Assembly (NCBI GenBank): GCA_037042185.1 | Contig: JAXQJY010000033.1 | Location: 1,922,001 to 1,986,000, forward strand | Length of the DNA stretch: 64,000 nucleotides | Reading direction: 5' to 3' | Source: Sordariomycetes sp. S80-01Y | Taxonomy: Eukaryota; Ascomycota; Sordariomycetes | Part shown: positions 43,807 through 55,842 of the stretch, in pieces | Position numbering within the stretch: the stretch's first letter is position 1 | Layout: each line of letters starts with the position of its first letter | The notes under the pieces: model-generated | Databases searched by the model: none | What the model saw: the letters and a program-made list of their open reading frames with translations, nothing else | Told to the model about the DNA's origin: nothing | Translations under genes and position numbers: made by a program

Positions 43807-46108
43807 TCAAATGAATCCGGGCGAGAACTCGCCGGTGGTCGGAGACTTCATGCTCCCATTGGGGGTGCCGCCCTGAGACGGCGGGAGGGTGATGGGGGAT
43901 GGCCGGGGAGGCGCCTTCTTGGCCTCGACGCGCATCGGGCTGTGGTGGCCATCGCCGAGACGCACACCGAATTCGCTGAGAACCGGCGAGATGAGGGGCT
44001 TGCCGTGGGTTGGTTCCGGCGAGGGTGCGGAGTCGAAGGTCTTCAGGATGTTGTCGGCCAGCGACTCTTCCAGGGAGCTGAAGGTGGGACTTGGCAGACG
44101 GGGCGGCGCGAGGGACGGCGCGCCGCTATTGTTCTTCGCCGCCCAGGGGTGAAGGTCTGCGTCGTTGAAAGACGTCTGCATTGAGGGCGTCAGGGGCGCC
44201 GGGATGGCGGACATGTGCTTCTCGGCGCGCTCAGCCCATTCGGGGTTGGCCGTGACGCCCTCGTTCTCGCGTGGAGGACGCGGGGGAGGCGCGTTTCCGT
44301 ATAGCGATGCTGGTTGAATTGGCGGTGCTCCTGGACCTGGCTTACGGCCCCTTGGCAGGCCTTTGCTGGTCGGGAACAGCCCTTCTGCTGGCTGCCTCGC
44401 TCGGAGCGGACTTTGAGAGCGACGATCAGGGTTGAGGGTAGGGGGCGGTGCGTCGTCGAAACGCTCAGGAGAGCGTCCTCGCCTTGAAGATGGGGAGTCT
44501 GGTCTTTGCGGACGACTAGGCGCCGCTGCTGGACTGTCCTCGCCAGATTGTGCTCGTAGAGGGCTTTCAGATCGTTGGTCGGGCTTCAGCTTTGGCGGCG
44601 GCGCTTGGTCCAGCCTGAACGACCATTGAGAGTCGTGTGAGCTCTGCGATCGAATCGAAGGCCGGTCACCGACAGGAGGCGGCGCACGAAGGGCGGTGGG
44701 CGTTCCAGGGCATCGCGTGTCGGAGTCGACTCGGGGACGCATCGGCTTGGTGAAAGAGTCGACGGAGGGAGTGAGTGAGGGTGTGTGAGAAGCAGACGCT
44801 GCTGTTCGTCGGACCTCGTTCGTTAACGGCCGCGGGATAATATCGATGCTGGAAGCCATCGTTGATCGCTTGTCATTCTCATCCCTCAGGCCCAGATCGA
44901 TCGAGTCGTTCGTCATTGCCTCGCTCATGCCCCTCTCTCGCGCGCTCTTCCTCATACCCGGGTCAATGGGACTCTCGATGGAGTCGCCATGAGACATTGG
45001 GGATATTGCCCTTTCAGAGGGAAGCGGCACTGAGGTGTCGACCATTGGTCCGCCGAAGTTGAAGGCCGAGAAGTTACCTTCGAAACCTTCTGTCTGGCGT
45101 CTCTTCTTGATATCTGCCTTCTCCTCGTCCGTCCTCTTCTTCTGCTCGCGTTTCGCGTTTTGCTCGTCCACTTGCTTGCTGAAGCTTCGACGCCTGGGCG
45201 AATGGAAAGTCATGGTTTCGCGCTTCGCTATAACGTTCCTGATGACGGGGCCCTCGGCAGCTTTGAGCTCTTCGCTCACGGCCGGGCTTGGCAAACGAGC
45301 CTGCTCGGCGGTGTTGACTCGCCGTAGAGAACTAGGGGCCGGTGGTTTGGAGCTGATTGAGAGTTTGGGTTCGGTGCTCACACGCGTCAAGCCGTGGTCC
45401 TCGCTCTTGAGTGACGGGGGCGGTGAAGGGTAGCCGTTAGGCCCTACGTTGCTTTCACCTTTGCCGTCGACGTTGCCCTTCGATTGCGCCCCGATGTCGA
45501 ACTCGAACTGGCTTAGGGGGCTCTTCCCTGCCGAAGGTCCTCCTGACGTGTGTGGTCGCATTGCTGACATGTCCTTTCCGAAATGTACATCCAACGGGTT
45601 CGTCCAATCCTTCTTCGTCGAGCTCGAGGTGCCCGGCCTGGTTGGTGTCCCTGGTGTGAGCGGGCTGTTCGGGCCACCTTCCATCGGCAAGGTCTGTGGT
45701 GGTCCAATGGGCGCTGAGATCTTGAGCTTCCCGCTCCTGAGATTCGAGTGCGACGCAGCGTTTCGAAGACTTCCAGCACTGGGTCGTCGAGCGGACGGTG
45801 GGGCGAGATCTACCATGGACGAAGTGGCCTCGGTGTTGGCGAAAGGCGATCGGAAGAGCATCGTGTTTCGAAACGAACTCGCCGTACCGGGGCGAGATGG
45901 TGGTCGCTGGGGTCGCGAGAAATTATGCCCGAAAGACTCGTCCGAGCCAAAGCTCTCCTTGTCGCCCTTCTTCCATTTCTTCGCTGACTTTTCGGCTTCC
46001 TTCTGCTTGTTCCTGCTGGTTGTTAGCCTGGACAGTCAATGTCAAGGGTGATACGCACTGCAGCTTCTTCTTGTCGCTTCCGAATCGAAGGCCAAGGAAG
46101 GAAACCAT
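43807..46108 (-). CDS. Ser/Pro-rich disordered hypothetical protein
   Basis: Two exons, 46108-46059 and 46015-43807, join across a 43-nt intron (GTGCGT donor, CTAAC branch, CCAG acceptor), giving about 752 residues. The N-terminus MVSFLGLRFGSDKKKLH runs into a Lys/Glu-rich helical segment (RNKQKEAEKSAKKW) across the splice. The splice gives a continuous charged segment, supporting the model. The rest is Ser/Pro/Arg-rich and likely disordered. One ordered-looking motif is KKDWTNPLDVHFGKDM, and a charged segment REQKKRTDEEKADIKKR occurs mid-protein. Repeated PPPxLxPDxRSxSPLRA units appear near two-thirds of the length. No enzymatic domain. It resembles conserved Sordariomycete proteins of unknown function. 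Confidence 0.75.
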
Positions 46109-47288
46109 TTTGTGAGCAGTGGGACCGCCCGAGGTCGCGCGGATGATTTCAGGAAAAGGTGGTCTTCAGGTAGAGCACTTGTAGGTAATCTCTTGCCGTT
46201 GTCGAGGCCGGCTGAGGGTCGATGCGACTGGAACGAGAGCGCAAGCCAAATAACAGGAGCCAAAGGAGTGAATGTCGGCTGGGCAAAGCCTCAAGGCCGG
46301 ATGCTGTGAAGGCGAAGATCAATTCGACGCGAGTGGCGTTGAAGATTGTCCAAGTCGATGCCCTCATTCAGGGGTTCCCAGGCGCATTCGCGGGGTGGGC
46401 GGCCGTAGAACAGGGGTATCTCGCGAACAGGGTCCTCGAGTGCATCCGAGATCAGGTCGTCTGGGCGGCACGGAGGATGGAAGCCAACAATTCAAACAGC
46501 GCAATGCTAAAGGAGTGACTGAGTTCGCAACAGAAGAGCAGAGGAACGCAAAGCAGAACAATCACGAGGAGGGAGAGCTGGACGATGCGCGCGATAAGGG
46601 GAGGGGCCCTTGGGAGCCGTTACGGGTGACTGAGAATCCGATGTGACGCTCTGGCAGGGGCGCCAAGAGACGCGAAACGGAAGCGCAATTTGGCGCTCGA
46701 GCCAACGAAACATTCAGCGAACCACTCCCTGGCGGCCAGACTCGATCCGGGGTATCAGAGATGACGATCTGCAACGTGCAGTCTCGTTTGTCGGTGCCTT
46801 TTGAGCCTCTTCGGGGCGTCGACAAGGTCGCAATTGATGTATTGTATGTAGATATTCGGCTTTGTAACAGGACGAATTTCTCAACCACATTATGGACCGG
46901 TGGTGCGAAGCTACACCTCTACTAGTCATATGCACAAGCTCACACCAATGACGCGAGATCCCAGCCAGCACCCAATTGCTCGCAAATGTGATGATACAGT
47001 GATACCTTCCCACGTGGCCAAGATAAGAAGACGTGGAACATTTGCTGAATGGACCATCTGCCCAGGTTCGTGGATTACTCTCACTAAACTTACTAATATC
47101 GCAATAGGGTCGACAGAGGTTGCAAGGCCACTCATTTCAACTGCAGAGTGGTTTAGGGTACGTAAAGCAGATCCAACGGCAACGCGCCCTTTGCTTAACG
47201 CCATATATTCAACACCGCGACCCAAAGCATCCGTAACACAACGCCGATGACATGCTGCAATCCTCAAATGGTTTCCGCCAGAAATCCG
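46109..47288. other. 1.2 kb intergenic region
   Basis: It holds the promoter of the Ser/Pro-rich gene and the 3' end of Isy1. Short frames only. No repeat recognised. Confidence 0.55.
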
Positions 47289-48069
47289 TCATAGCTGGTT
47301 CAGAAGCTTCTGTCGTCTCCTCTCAATGAGCTCCTCCTGTACTTCATCCAACGTGGGCAGCTCCCACCCTCGCCCATCACCAACGTCTCCCGGTAACGAG
47401 GTCCAGCCATCAGGAGCTTCCTGAGCCCCCGTCTCCAGCAGGTTCGCTACCGCTTGCCGCTCTTTCTCAGCCTCGTACTTCAGCAGCTCATCATCTTCCT
47501 CGTTCGGACCGTAGCCATAGTACGCTGCGTCCACCAGCTTACGCAAGTCCTTGCTCTCCTCCAGTGGCCTGTCTGGCTTCCCTTGCTCTTTCGCCGCTTC
47601 GAACAGCTCTTTGACTCCCGGAAGCTCTCTCGCCCTGCCAAAATACTTGTATCCCTTCCCACCGCCTGGTATCTCCCTGCCCTGGTCATCGTATATCTTC
47701 CCCCCTCCGCGCATATAATTCGGCCCCCCGAGGTTGCGTATTTGTATCTCCCAGACGTGCTTCTCCTTCATCAGCTTGTTCAGCTCGTCGTTGACGTCGC
47801 GGATCTGGTAGTCGCTGAGCGCGGGCTCCTGGATGCGCGACATCTTGCGCGAGATCTCCTTGACCACCTGGCCTCTCCATTTTTCGCAAGCTGGTATCGA
47901 GTCGACCTCGGTGATGGCTTTGGGTCGGCGGGTGCGGCCGGCGTCGATGATGCCGAGGTCTGCTGCTTGCGCTTCGCGGAAGCGGAAGAGCATCGACTGG
48001 GCTTTCTCGGAGTTACGTGCCTGCAGAGTCAGCTACCGCAGAGAACAGAGGATCTATTGGACTCACCAT
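47289..48069 (-). CDS. isy1: pre-mRNA-splicing factor Isy1
   Basis: Isy1 is a component of the NineTeen/Prp19-associated spliceosome complex in the nucleus. The coding sequence begins with a three-base exon, the ATG at 48069-48067, directly followed by a 46-nt intron (GTGAGT donor, CTGCAG acceptor). Exon 2 runs from 48020 to 47289. The joined N-terminus reads MARNSEKAQSMLFRFREAQ, which matches the family exactly and supports the micro-exon. Product 244 residues. Further family blocks are AITEVDSIPACEKWRGQVVKEISRK, LSDYQIRDVNDELNKL, WEIQIRNLGGPNY and GYKYFGRARELPGV. The acidic C-terminal tail ends in an RRRQKLL helix. Confidence 0.94.
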
Positions 48070-50314
48070 CTTTGCGATTTGCCCAGAGAGGGCTTGTTTA
48101 AGTGACTGAGGGGGACGACGCGGGCGCAACCGTTGGGTTGAGGTTGGCCTTTTGAGTAGTCGTAGAATTTCAGCCTTGCGCTGCGGCCTGCGCCAACCCC
48201 TGTAAGACTATCGCGCACGGACCACCTGCAGCTGGCAGGCTGCACCTCCACTTCACGTGCAGCCTCGACCTCAACTTCAACCCCTATCAAACACCTACGC
48301 ATCCCATTCTGCAGCCGCCAGCAGCAGCTCACCCGCCGCCCGTCAGATCATTCGTTTCGAATCAGCATTCGCATCGCAACAAGCACTGCAAGCTGCAGCC
48401 AATTGGAAATCTGTACATTGGAACATCGGCGTGGTGTGTCGATTTTTCTCGTTGGGCGGTGCCGGATCAGTAACCTGGCAGCCAGATCACTCGCACCTAG
48501 GGCGGGCTATATAACCAGCCGCTGCCTCCCGAACCTCCTTTTCTTTTTCTCTTTCTTCTTCATTCGGGGTTGGCAGCTTGAGGGAGAGAGCGCGGCCATT
48601 CATAACCGACCACACCACAGTGGCAGACCGTCCATCTCGTGTTGCCAATGTGCTCATCTTTGGCATTACGGTAAGTTCGGGGTTGGGAGCAGACACTCTG
48701 TTGTCTCGCTCGGGCGCCTTTCGAAGCGGGCACACTTCGTCTGGCAATATGGTCTTCGGTTCCAACTCTGGCCATGTTTGGTTTGATGATGAAATCACTT
48801 CGAGTGGACGAGAGGCAGGTCTGTCGATCTGGCCTGGGGGCCTGGAAAACCTCCTGGCTGGTGAGACGATCGGTCTGTCGATGAGCGGGCGAGCACACCC
48901 CACTCATATCACACGAGTTTCTGAGCAAATTCAAACATGCCACTTTCTGGAGCTTCTCCCTGGACTTCTTCTTCTTTTAAACGTCTTCTACCCTCGCTTT
49001 GTTAGCTTGCTCATCCTTGTCAGGCCTGGAGTCTGGCTCGTTGAGGAGCGGCGCCCCCCTTTTGATCTGTTCTGTTCCCCGGTCGCTGCACAAGGCGAGG
49101 GTTGCCCCCAAGTTTGCTATGATGAATCCGTCACGGATGAGCTACGTGAGCGTGGACTCGGAACCCGTAAGACGATGCTTTCTAAAGTAGCCCGCCGGTG
49201 TTCCTTCTCCATTGCCATGAGCGCACCTCAAGAGCAGATATCTGAGCAAACACTACCATCTCATTGCCTCCAGTCACCTCTTCTTCACCTCACGGTCTGC
49301 CAGCGCATGACTCTACCATAGCCGCAATGACCGACACCCATACTTCTCACGAAGCACAATTCGTCTCCCCATTGTCTGTACTCACGGCGTGGAGAGATGA
49401 AGCTGATGATACGACATCACAATAGTTTTCAATCGGAGCAGGCTTGAGCCTGCGCCGGCGAATCGCTTAGGTTAGGATGTGTTGGTGGTTTGGGATGCTC
49501 GTGCTTTCGTCCGGTGATGATGGAATGACCAAAAAGCCAAATTTGCAGACAGCAGCGTCCGTTGCGAGCCTCTGTTGCCGCCAGTCGCGCGCGTTGTCAG
49601 TGAGAACATAAGAGAGCTAATCTGAGGACAAGCACGGGCATCGCGTATGTGAGCTAGCTTATTTGAACTAGAATAATAAATACAAGGCCTTGAAGGGCAA
49701 CACATACTCGTATTCTGCGCATCTTTGATTCCATAGCGCGATGTGAACGCACCCTGAACGCGGTGGTGAGCTCTAAGGCCTGCTTCATTTGACATCTCCA
49801 ATTGTTCGTCCTCGAACTCTTGTTCATCCCTACACCCCAAAATCTTGGACATATCACTGCCGTACTGCCTGCATCTTCGGGTGGCCATTTGAGTCTAGAG
49901 CACCGGAGATCGAACACTTCTTTCGAAAGCAACGTCAACAGCGTCCTGTGTGCCCTACCGTATCCCCAGAGTGAACCCACGGAAGCCCAAGCCTCGCCGA
50001 CCACAGACTGTGCAGTTGATAGTCACAGAAGATCGAAGATGAGCCAAACCGCGAAGTAGCCCGAAGTACGAGGCAAGGATGTGCGGAGGTTTTAGAGATC
50101 GGGTTCGCAAGGCCAATAAGTAGCATCTGAATTTGAAGTGCGTGGGCGGGATCGAGGCTGGCGAGGAAGCGGGTACCACGAGCATCAGCTTACCACGTAT
50201 CTTTCATGTTGCTTTCAAAAGCATGTTGATGATACTCGCCGACTGGACCCCATCACAACTGGTAGCACCATTGACACAGGTGGACAGTCATGAGCGAGAG
50301 GCCTGCCGCGACGC
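48070..50314. other. 2.2 kb intergenic region
   Basis: Divergent promoter of Isy1, plus the 3' side of the dehydrogenase gene at 50315. A long T/C run near 48535-48560 looks like a 5' UTR, which hints at an unrecognised transcript on the plus strand. The longest plus-strand frame, 48578-49321, lacks an ATG at its start and any family signature. I do not call a gene. Confidence 0.5.
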
Positions 50315-51212
50315 TTAGTCTCGCTTTTGTGAAGTCGAATGGTAAGTAACTTTGCCCAGCCCATTCTTGTTGATGATGGCGCTGTCCTGAAGAAAATCAG
50401 TACAAGTACGTCGCGAGAGAAGTCTAATGACCTACCAGCATTGTCTCCCACCCCAGCCATGACAAAAACCAAGCTACCCACACCATGCCGCCTTTCCAAA
50501 TGACCGCCCCCGTCTTCTCCCTCAACATCTCATCCACCACGGCGTCAGCATACTCCTCGCGAGTCTGAGGATTCTTTTCGGCGAAAGGTGCCTTGCTTTC
50601 GATCATACTCCTCAGGCTGCCGTACAGACTGTCACTGGGCAATGCCGCTTTCGAGTTTGATGTCATGTCTGTGGTAACGACCCCAGTCTTGACTACCATA
50701 GTCCTCACGCCCAGAGGAGCAAGCTCACGCCGCATAGTCCGCATCATGGCTTCGACGGCTGCTTTGGACGAAGCATAGCTAGCGATGAACGGAGGGCAGA
50801 ACACGGAGGAGATGCTGCTTATCGCCACCACCAACCCCTGAGCTTCTAGCAACAACGGCAGAAAGGCATGCGTGGCAGCCCAGACGCCGAAGACATTGAC
50901 ATCATACACTCGCTTCACTTCTGAGGGTGATGTGTCGGCGAAAGGTTTAATCTGGAGGACCCCGGCATTATTGATCAGAATATCCAGACGCCCGCCAGTG
51001 AGTTCTTTGACCTTTAGAACGGCCGTACTGATGGAGTCTTCGCATGTGACGTCCAGTGTGAAGGTCTCAATCCCTATTGTGCTGAGCTCAGAATCGATTT
51101 CTGCTGTTGTTCGGCCTGTCGCGAAGATGCGGTGACCGCGCATATGGAGGGTTTTGGCGAGGGCGGAGCCTATACCTCCCGGGCCACAACCTGTGATCAC
51201 GATGGACTTCAT
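50315..51212 (-). CDS. short-chain dehydrogenase, Ayr1-like
   Basis: Classical SDR oxidoreductase, about 282 residues, similar in layout to 1-acyl-dihydroxyacetone-phosphate reductases (Ayr1). Exons 51212-50436 and 50386-50315 join across a 49-nt phase-0 intron (GTAGGT donor, TACTGAT branch, TTCAG acceptor); without the splice the frame runs into a stop three codons later. The cofactor motif is TGCGPGGIG at residues 8-15, NNAG lies at 81-84, catalytic Ser is near 135 (ISSISS), and Tyr146 and Lys150 form YASSK. A C-terminal hydrophobic stretch (VWVAWFLSWLGW) suggests membrane or lipid-droplet association. The start is the ATG immediately before the Rossmann strand (MKSIVITG). Substrate unknown. 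Confidence 0.88.
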
Positions 51213-52012
51213 CGAAATGGAAGGTTTAAATTGATTTGGACCTTCAAATTCAGCTGTCAGATGATAGTTAGAAGGGATGGCGACGAGTGCGACCTCTTGT
51301 TTAGGATGTTCGGACAGTAAGAAAGGAGGCGACACTGTGTCGGGGGGTTTTAACTACACGGTATCGGAAGCAACAGATATATCTGCCAGGGGTCAAACAC
51401 TTATTTCAAAGTATTGCTCACTGCGGCCAGGCTCTTAGCATGGTGTTTCTTTTGACTTAAGGTCTGGGGTTGTTGGTCTGTCCGAATGTTCTTCACAACT
51501 GGAACGCTTAAACATTCACTCTCCAGGCTCGCAGTGTTTTGTATAGTTTGTATACCCACCCTGTATATCAGCGTAGGTATCTCGCGCTTTCTCATATATA
51601 CAAGCATGAGACCAAGCATCGATTGATTAGTTGATGTCGTGACTGTGAATGTTGAGATCACGAAGGGGGTATGCCTCCACGATGGCAATATGCAGCAATC
51701 GGAGCCGCTAGCTCATGTTCTACTGACAAAATTAATGCAGTGATTGAGGCGGGACCATCCACGGCCTTTTGCTGCTTGTATTTTATCTTTATGTCAGGAC
51801 CCTTACTGCCATCGGCTGCATGAACCTGTTCACAGAGGCCACTGACATCACTACGTCTCAACCAGTGCTAACTGCTACCTGGTGCTAATCAGATAACCTG
51901 AACTGCTGCCTCGGCCGCCGCGTCACCCGCCCTTCATCTCGACTGTCGCTTACTTATTTTCCTTCACAAGCAATCCTTCATCACATTTATACCAACTAGA
52001 CATCAATCGAGC
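51213..52012. other. divergent intergenic region
   Basis: Shared upstream region of the dehydrogenase and the unknown gene at 52013. No coding or repeat signal seen. Confidence 0.55.
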
Positions 52013-53099
52013 ATGCTCGCCAGCATTGCCAATAAACTTTACGAGATGGTGCTCGGAGAGTCTGCCCCTCCTATCCCCGCGGGGCCATACGAACCAATGC
52101 CCCTCGACATCTGCAAGGTTCGCGCTTTGATGGTGGCAAGAATAGGCTTACCCGAAGAGATCGTCGACAGCATCTTCGACTTTGCTGAGTATTGGGCACA
52201 CTCGAGCAACTACATCGACTACTTGGAAGAGCATAAGGACCCTCTGCGCATCGCCGGAGGAGGCAGGTTGGAGAACCGCTTCCTAGTAAGTCTCACAGCG
52301 CTGCCCCCAAATGAACTCACTGACGATTGAAGCTGCGGTCTCTTCCCGTGGGACTCACTTCCTTGAGGGAAGACTCCAGTCTGACGGAGACCTTGGCCTA
52401 CGATACCAATGAAGCCAAGCCGTTACCCTACAATGAGCAAAATGATCACCAACCCGACGTGTTCAAGAAGCTCGCTAAGCACGCTCCCCCCAAGTTGGAG
52501 CACCCTGTTCGCAAAGTCGTCTTCACAGTGAAAAGCAGGGACCAAGGATGGGTTGGAGGTCAGGCCATCAAGCATAAGGGTTCCTACAAAGCATCTTGGA
52601 CTTGGTTCGAAGCAGGACTGGAGCGCTTTGACTCCACACAGCAGTGTAAGTTCTAGCGTGTACGTCTCTGCATTACATAGTGCTGACGCCTCAAGGTGAC
52701 AAGAACTGTGTGGCCGACCTTCGTTACGAGAATTCAAATGCACCAGCTCCTGATCTACCGCTTTGTTCCCTTCGTCCGGTGGTTCCTGACGTCGAGCAAG
52801 CTGGGAATGACGGCGAATGGAAGTACATCCATCAACTAGCGGCCAAGTCAGAACATGAGATCCAGCGAAATAGATTGGCACGCAGAGAGTGGCAGGAGAA
52901 CGAAATTGAATGGAGGTGGGATGATGACCTGGACGGCGAAGCTTTGGACGAAGCAGGCCGCGGAAGGGACACCGGTAATGGAGAGTTCGTGAGGAACTTG
53001 AAATTGGGAGACGTGGTCACCATCTGGGGCAAGGCGAGGTTCCATGGCTGGGTGAACCATGTACAGAAGGTGAAGGTGGATGTTTATTGGGCTGTCTAA
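52013..53099 (+). CDS. conserved fungal protein of unknown function
   Basis: Three exons, 52013-52285, 52333-52645 and 52696-53099, with 47- and 50-nt introns (both GTAAGT), giving about 329 residues. The N-terminal third has GLPEEIVDSIFDFAEYW, an F-box-like helix pattern. The middle has a block VRKVVFTVKSRDQGWVGG followed by SWTWFEAGLERF. The C-terminus has GDVVTIWGKARFHGWVNHVQKVKVDVYWAV. I recognise these blocks as recurring in many ascomycete proteins without a defined role. The second intron splits a Cys codon and restores the frame cleanly. No signal peptide or membrane helix. The beta-rich middle and C-terminal blocks might form a carbohydrate- or ligand-binding fold, but this is a guess. 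Confidence 0.8.
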
Positions 53100-53282
53100 A
53101 TGGCGTGCTTGGGAGCATTTTTGTTCTCGACACGAAGGTAGAAGGTCCTGCGGGCGTGTTGCGAGTACCGTGTATAATGTACTAGAAAAGAGCAAGCAAT
53201 GGAGTTGACGTCATTAGCACTCGCGAATCCCTCTGAAATCCACGGTCTAGCACGTTTGGTACTCTCGACCTCAACCAGCGCA

Positions 53283-54263
53283 ATGAGCTTCGCCCGCAAT
53301 AGAATCCTGACAAGCTCCGCGACTCAACACCTTGTTTGCGCGACGCGTCCCTGGTATCTCTGTCGGCAGCTCAGTACTGCCGCCCCGCAAGCCATGTCGC
53401 GAACGATCACCGCAACGCGTCACAATGTGTCTGTCACGCTCCCAGATGGCTTAACGGAAGAGCAGCTGCTCAACTTCCGGCCCCTTAACGTACGGCTCTT
53501 GTCTTGTGGTCGGATTTTAAGGCTAACGACATAGAACTGGATCGACAAGTTGCAAGAGTCCTTCCGATTGCAGTCTGATACGTCCCACCCCTTCCACGAC
53601 GATGCCTACGCGCTCCGCTCCGTAACGATTCAATCCTTCGATCTCTTCGGGGGTGGTCGCCTCGGGTTTCTCAAACTCACGGCCGATGTCTCGAACGCGT
53701 CCGGGGAGAAGCTGCCGGCAGCCGCACTCCTGCGGGGACCCAGCGTTGCGATGCTCACCATGCTGATACCCGACGACGTCGACGATGGATCAGACGAAAG
53801 ATATGTCGTTCTGACAGTGCAGCCTCGGGTACCAGCAGGGAGCCTTGGCTTTGTCGAGCTACCGGCTGGTATGGTCGACGACGCGGGAAGCTTTAAGGGC
53901 GCAGCGGCCAAGGAGATGGAGGAGGAGCTCGGTATCACCATCTCCGAAGACCAGCTGACCTGCCTGAGTGAGTTGGCCTCACCAGCCGGAGATGAAGACG
54001 ACCGGGAAGGACTGCCGAGGGCGATGTACCCCAGTGCTGGCGGCTGCGATGAACACGTTACCATTTACAGCCATGAACGACGTGTGCCAAGGGCACAGCT
54101 GAGGGACTGGAGCGGTCGCTTGACAGGACTCCGATCGCATGGGGAGAAGATCACGCTCAAGGTGGTGCCAATGAAAGATCTCTGGAAGGAGGGTGCACGC
54201 GACGCCAAAGCCCTCGCTGCCGTGGCCCTGTGGGAAGGTCTTCGTCGAGAGAACAGGCTTTGA
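53283..54263 (+). CDS. Nudix hydrolase, plant-NUDX14-like ADP-sugar type
   Basis: Two exons, 53283-53489 and 53535-54263, join across a 45-nt phase-0 intron (CTAAC branch), giving about 311 residues. It hydrolyses ADP-ribose or ADP-sugar type nucleoside diphosphates by family analogy. The Nudix region reads VELPAGMVDDAGSFKGAAAKEMEEELGI. It differs from the canonical box by an extra residue and by KEMEEE in place of REUxEE, a pattern also seen in the NUDX14/NUDT14 subfamily. The N-terminal stretch MSFARNRILTSSATQHL is basic and Ser-rich, as in a mitochondrial presequence; an ATG further upstream (53199) and one downstream (MSRTITAT) are alternatives. It is convergent with a second Nudix gene, with only 33 bp between their stops. 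Confidence 0.88.
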
Positions 54264-54296
54264 AACTCGTCTATATCTATCGATTGTACGAAAGGT

Positions 54297-54967
54297 CTAC
54301 AACTTTAACCTCTGCGCCAGCAGGATGCCCTCTGCAAAGGTTCCGACTCTCGCATCGATCGCGCAGCCTTCCGCCTCGAGCTTCTTGCACTCGTCCCAGA
54401 GATTCGCCAGTGGCACGGTGAATACCTCGATGAATTCATTTTCCTCCAGCTGTGGCTTCGGCTCCTTGTTCTCGGGGAGGCTCATGTCGATCGAGACGTG
54501 GACCATGCGCAGATTGGTGTTGCAGAACCCGGCATCGTTGTACATGATCGGGCTCGTCTCGGTCACAACACCCACGTACCCCGTCTCCTCTCGCAGCTCC
54601 CGCACGGCAGCTTGCTCAGCTGATTCGCCCTCGTCGACCAAGCCGGCCGGGACTTCGATGGTAACCTTGTCCACAGGCGGACGGTATTGCTTTTGGAGGA
54701 GGATCTCGCGCTGGCCGGTCGCTGGGTTCTCAAGGATGGCCATGATGCCGACGCCGTCGATGTCGCCGCCTTTGGGACGCGTGCGGCGCTCGGCAGACTC
54801 CCAGACGCGTTCTTGACCTTTGGGGTCGCGGTACGTGAGCTTGACGAGCTTTGTCCACTTCGCTTCGGACTCGGGCTGCTAGATCAGTCAGACGTCCACG
54901 CACGCCTAGCAGGGGTTCGACGTACCAGTGGCCCGGCCGAGAGCACCTTGGCCTGTGATAGCGACAT
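54297..54967 (-). CDS. YSA1: ADP-ribose pyrophosphatase (Ysa1/NUDT5 type)
   Basis: Nudix hydrolase that splits ADP-ribose to AMP and ribose 5-phosphate. Exons 54967-54926 and 54875-54297 join across a 50-nt phase-0 intron (GTACGT donor, TAGCAG acceptor), giving 206 residues. The N-terminus MSLSQAKVLSAGPL leads into PESEAKWTKLVKLTY, as in fungal Ysa1. The Nudix box is canonical: GLVDEGESAEQAAVRELREETGY. Preceding sequence KQYRPPVDKVTIEVPAG is typical of ADP-ribose pyrophosphatases. The C-terminus ends GILLAQRLKL. It lies tail-to-tail with the NUDX14-like gene, so two enzymes for related substrates share a 3' boundary. Confidence 0.93.
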
Positions 54968-55842
54968 GGCGGTTCTGAATTGGGTGAAGTCTGAGGTCGA
55001 TGCTGTGAGCGACCGCAGCGCGGGGCAGATGGAGGGGACTTGCCGACGTCACGATCGACGCTAGCCACTCACCTGTTGGTGCCTCCACTCAACCTCCGCC
55101 GAGCCGCAAGTGTGTTTACCGCCATCAACCCCTTTAATCAGGGGCAGTCAGGTTTGTCTGGCGCGCCAAACTAAAGCGTGTGTATGGCCATCGCGACTGT
55201 TGCGGCTTAGCAGCTGCTGACCACAGTTGAAGTGGTGAAGGAGAGTTTGGAGGGTTCCCGAACACGGTTGGGAATCAACCGATCGATGTCTTGATGGGCT
55301 CGACCTCTCGTGGGAGTCAAACTTTCCAATTTCAACATGTTTATTTGAGGATTTTGTAGGGAACCAACGACTTCTAGCCAATGTTGTACTCTTCACGCCA
55401 CCACCGCCAAGAGCATGGGCAATCATGGGGCGGCACAGCGACCACTCATACGGAAGGAAAACTAGCTTACGCGGACGAAAGGAGGGTGTCGCTTGGAGAT
55501 AAGATTGAGTCTGGAACAAGGATCCTTGAATTTATGTGTCTCCATACAGAGTATTCGACGCCCAGATGGAACGTAGTTCTCCGTCGTGTGGGGAGTAGCC
55601 AATCGTGTCGTGGCACCCATGCGAGCTGAGCACGATTGAGCAAGATCTTTGGCCGTGGCAGTCGCTACAATATGCTCAAATGGGACGACCAGAAAACTGG
55701 GAACGAAAAGCTGATTGCCTTGAATAGGTAAAGCCCAATATTGGGGGTCCAGACTTGCGGAGCCAGCAATTATGCTTATTTCGACGTCTCGCCGCCTTCT
55801 GTCGATGTCTGGTCAAGCGCACCTCCGGCACAGAAACACAGT
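54968..55842. promoter_or_regulatory. divergent promoter of YSA1 and ferric reductase
   Basis: The region holds both promoters. One HGATAR-type site (AGATAAG) lies at about 55497-55503, the kind of core used by the GATA iron regulator SreA, but a single match is weak. No gene seen. Confidence 0.45.

Noticed and set aside
48578-49321. 247-codon open frame on the plus strand
   Set aside because: It begins without ATG, has no family motif, uneven composition, and an equally open frame on the other strand. It may be chance.
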